DNA of 14,096 bases from a bacterium UBA2214 (GTDB lineage: Bacteria > Zhuqueibacterota > Zhuqueibacteria > Residuimicrobiales > Residuimicrobiaceae): contig DCUM01000030.1 of assembly GCA_002327255.1 (NCBI GenBank), positions 1 through 14,096 on the forward strand, in the 5' to 3' direction. Below are positions 11,519-14,096 of this stretch, piece by piece; the stretch's first letter is position 1; the number at the start of each line of letters is the position of its first letter. The notes below the pieces were generated by a model, which had not been told where the DNA came from, did not search any database, and saw only the letters and a list, made by a program, of their open reading frames with translations. The translations under genes were made by a program, and so were the position numbers.

Positions 11519-14096
11519 TACTCCGCAAAGACAAAACCCTGAGGCACAGCGGGCGGCGTCGTGTCCGCTATGGTCTCGTCACTTTTCTTCACCAATACCA
11601 GGTACATTGAAGTTTTGCTGGTTCCCTCGTTGCCACCGAGGACAACGGCGCCGGCTGGAAATACCTTGCGATAGAGATGCAGCGGACTATCGTCCGTGGT
11701 GGCAATTTCGGCACCGGTGTCCTGCCACGACTCCAGCCATGCCGGCATGGTACTGGTGCCGCGATCATAGGCCACCATCACCGTAGCGGTCAGATTGGTG
11801 GTGAAAGAGACCCAGTGCGCATCACTGCGTTCCTTGTCGTCGTTTTCCGTCTTGATCCAGGTGAATCCCTGACAAATATCCGGAATGGTCGTGAGGCGGA
11901 AATCACGATCCACATAATAGTTATCATTGGCACGCAACTCGGCAAGGCTGTAGGTGGCCGGACTGAGATTGCTGATCTGCAGCGTCGCCTCGAAACGGTA
12001 GGTCAGGCTCTGCGCGGCCATCACATTGACGCTACGGGCGAGGTCTTTGATGCCGGTGACCGTCAGGGTGTAGGTTTGGCCGGGGCTGTGGGCATTGGTC
12101 TTCAGGGTTGCGGAAAGACCATCGGCCGCCAGAGTGGCCGAAAGAATGCCCAGTGCAGGCTGAATCTGATAGTGGGTCAGGTTCTGCGCCGAAGCGGTTT
12201 CGACTTTTTCATCATAAACGACGACCAATTGCTGAGCCGACACCGTTTTCACTTCGAGAATTTTAGGCGCCTGTTGGTCACCGGTTGTGGAGACGCTGAG
12301 GACTGCAGCGGTCGCGCTCTTGTTGCCGGCGTCGTCGAGGCTGTAAATTTCGTACTGGTAGGCGGTGGATTCCACCAGGCCCTGATCGGTATAGGTCGTC
12401 GCCGCGAGCGTGGTCAGAGCGGTCCCATTGCGCACGACCAGATAGTTGCTGGCGCGGTCGCCGTCGCTGGCCACTGCCGGCATCTGCCAGGTGAGCACAA
12501 TGCTGTGCATGGTCCGACCGGGACTGGAGAGCGACTGCGGGGCATTGGGCGGCACATCATCGCTGCGCAGTCCCGCACCGATATGCAACGCCCAATCCCC
12601 GGTGAACGGCGGCGTCAGCGTATGTTTCTGCCCGCCTGCCACCATCCCCGCGGCATGCGCCACGCCGGCCTTTGGATCGAGCCACTCCACCGGCAGGGAA
12701 CCGGAAAGCGAGGTGAGATCGATGGTGACGGCGCCGCCATTGCGATTGTAGGCCAGATATTCCGAGCCGCTTTTGGCCAGACAATTTCCCGCGCTGATGA
12801 GATTTTTCTGCGGGGTCATCTCGGTCAATGGCAGCCGCTCCATCAGCTTGTTGAGAAACTCCACCCAGCGCTGCTCTTCGGGCAATGCGGCGGGATCATA
12901 GCCGCCCTTGTCCGGCGCATAGGTGGTGTGAAAACCGTTGGTATAATACCCCCCCGCCGTGACGATCTCCCAAAGACCATAGCGGCTCTCCGTGTTATCG
13001 GTGTCGGTGTACATATAACGCGGTTCGCCATTGACGACGGGCTTGTTGTAGGTGCGGTCGCGCTGGATATCGCGGATATAATAGGGGGTTTGCTGCATGA
13101 CGACATCCATCCAGGCGTCATAACCGAATTCACCGCTGGAAGTCCGCCCGGTGGGATGCAGGGTGACGGGATGGTTATAGGGATCATAGCGTTTCAGAAC
13201 TTTACCCCACCCGGCGAACTCGCTGGTGGGCCGGTTATAGTCCGTGGGTATTTCATTATATTCGCCGCACAGCACCCAGATCACATTTTTGGCGGCATAG
13301 CGGGCGACGAGGTAACGCATGTACTTTTCCCACTGGGCTGCACTGAAATTGACATATTCCTGGGCCCAGGAAAACAGCATCACCGGGACCAGGCCTTTTT
13401 CCAGGGCATAATCGATGCGCTTGTCGATCCAGCGAAAATAGCCCGGATTGAGTTGATCATAGTCCTTGGCGTCGCTGCCTTCGACAAAACAGGTACCGCC
13501 TTCATTCTTCCAGAATCCCAGGCCATTGATATAGCTGTTGACGATGGACTGAATAACCGTATAGCCCTGTTCAGCGCGCAAGTCGATGAGCGGTTTCCAG
13601 CGTCCTTCATAGGGGATCAGGGAGGTGTAGCCGCGCCAGGCGGTGTCGCCTTTCCACAGCCACGGGGTGCCATCGTCGTAGGCGAAGGTATGGGGCCGCG
13701 CCGGATTCGGCCGGATGAATCCATGCCGTCCGCTCTCTGTGCAGGCAAAGCTGCCGGTCGTGTTCAGGGCGGTCACGGAAGAGGTGATGGTGTAGGTCCA
13801 GTTCCCCGTTTCGGTGGGCGCCATGCGCACCTTCCAGATATCGCCGCCGTCATAGAATCCTTCGATTTCGATGGTTTTGGTGGGACCGCGAAAGGTCCCC
13901 TTGAGGGAAACATCCCGATAGGGATAACGTCCGCCCGCCCCTGGCGCGGCCAAGGTCACCTCAAAGGCTTCATATTTGCCAACCGTCGCCGCCTGTGCAC
14001 CCCGTGTGGAGAAAGTGGCGCTGAAAGGGCTGCTCAGACTCAAGCCTGACTTGTCCTTGGCAGTGGTTTTCACGGTAACCGTATAGGTGGTGTTGG
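11518..14096 (-). CDS. Large modular DUF5060/DUF4038 (apiosidase-like) glycoside hydrolase, 5' end outside the window
   Basis: The frame stays open to the window edge, giving 858 visible residues. Residues 1-32 are the end of an SbsA-like Ig domain (NTTYTVTVKTTAKDKSG ... FSTRG), so the GTG at 14073 is an internal valine and not a start. Then come DUF5060 (about 38-122; GFYDGGDIWKVRMAP), a DUF4038 apiosidase-like TIM barrel (about 127-427; WKGDTAWRG, WVLCGEYNE with E278, VVNGEPRY with E357), a small beta domain of the kind that follows DUF4038 (433-507; EWLDPKAG), FN3 (about 515-605), a second SbsA-like Ig domain (609-704; VVYDEKVE) and a beta-rich region (705-845; DNYYVDRDF, IKTENDDKE, MVAYDRG). 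E278 and E357 are the likely catalytic pair by conservation, which I infer. It ends in DTTPPAVPQGFVFAE. It is most likely secreted and acts on a plant or bacterial polysaccharide. GH140 apiosidases are the best-known relatives; the actual substrate is unknown. Confidence 0.85.
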   Translation of the reverse strand, partial: NTTYTVTVKTTAKDKSGLSLSSPFSATFSTRGAQAATVGKYEAFEVTLAAPGAGGRYPYRDVSLKGTFRGPTKTIEIEGFYDGGDIWKVRMAPTETGNWTYTITSSVTALNTTGSFACTESGRHGFIRPNPARPHTFAYDDGTPWLWKGDTAWRGYTSLIPYEGRWKPLIDLRAEQGYTVIQSIVNSYINGLGFWKNEGGTCFVEGSDAKDYDQLNPGYFRWIDKRIDYALEKGLVPVMLFSWAQEYVNFSAAQWEKYMRYLVARYAAKNVIWVLCGEYNEIPTDYNRPTSEFAGWGKVLKRYDPYNHPVTLHPTGRTSSGEFGYDAWMDVVMQQTPYYIRDIQRDRTYNKPVVNGEPRYMYTDTDNTESRYGLWEIVTAGGYYTNGFHTTYAPDKGGYDPAALPEEQRWVEFLNKLMERLPLTEMTPQKNLISAGNCLAKSGSEYLAYNRNGGAVTIDLTSLSGSLPVEWLDPKAGVAHAAGMVAGGQKHTLTPPFTGDWALHIGAGLRSDDVPPNAPQSLSSPGRTMHSIVLTWQMPAVASDGDRASNYLVVRNGTALTTLAATTYTDQGLVESTAYQYEIYSLDDAGNKSATAAVLSVSTTGDQQAPKILEVKTVSAQQLVVVYDEKVETASAQNLTHYQIQPALGILSATLAADGLSATLKTNAHSPGQTYTLTVTGIKDLARSVNVMAAQSLTYRFEATLQISNLSPATYSLAELRANDNYYVDRDFRLTTIPDICQGFTWIKTENDDKERSDAHWVSFTTNLTATVMVAYDRGTSTMPAWLESWQDTGAEIATTDDSPLHLYRKVFPAGAVVLGGNEGTSKTSMYLVLVKKSDETIADTTPPAVPQGFVFAE

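Noticed and set aside
11677..14049. 790-residue open frame on the plus strand opposite the glycosidase
   Set aside because: It is antisense to a protein with clear DUF5060, DUF4038 and Ig-like domains. Its translation shows no domain, and long antisense frames are expected in GC-rich coding DNA.

Overview
All twelve genes I can support lie on the minus strand, so biological order runs from the right edge to the left. The sequence looks GC-rich by eye and tightly packed, with genes overlapping by one base or separated by 2 to about 90 bp. The organism is probably a Gram-negative-type bacterium of the FCB superphylum or a related candidate phylum such as KSB1. This guess rests on a DUF2723/GT117 membrane glycosyltransferase, large secreted hydrolases with Ig-like and FN3 modules, a DUF2961/GH172 enzyme, a free-standing STELLO-type protein and an intergenic heptanucleotide array. 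No marker gene is present, so the assignment is weak.

Right block (11135-14096). A large secreted-type glycosidase runs off the right edge, so its N-terminus lies outside the window. Visible modules are the end of an SbsA-like Ig domain, DUF5060, a DUF4038 apiosidase-like TIM barrel, a C-terminal beta domain, FN3, a second SbsA-like Ig domain and an unassigned beta-rich domain. A small protein with two YegP/DUF1508 repeats follows 11 bp downstream. A hairpin plus U-tract (about 11039-11103) closes this unit.

Central and left block (68-10965). This looks like one ten-gene operon: acyl carrier protein, FabG-like SDR, small unassigned protein (possibly GNAT-like), FabH-like KAS III, two-domain GNAT-like protein, NodB polysaccharide deacetylase, GT117/DUF2723 membrane transferase, secreted GH172 enzyme with two Ig-like domains, GT2 dolichol-phosphate-mannose-synthase-like transferase, and STELLO/DUF288 protein. 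The genes suggest a surface-glycan pathway. KAS III and the SDR would build a short 3-hydroxyacyl chain on the dedicated ACP. GNAT-type enzymes could pass it to an amine, perhaps one exposed by the deacetylase. GT2, GT117 and the STELLO-like protein would assemble or export the glycan, and GH172 would trim it outside the cytoplasm. The set of genes is seen; the pathway is inference.

Left edge (1-66) is a CTGCCNR heptanucleotide tandem array that starts one base after the last stop codon and leaves the window. No gene-free stretch exceeds 300 bases; the longest is 10966-11134. I saw no tRNA, rRNA, insertion sequence or CRISPR array.
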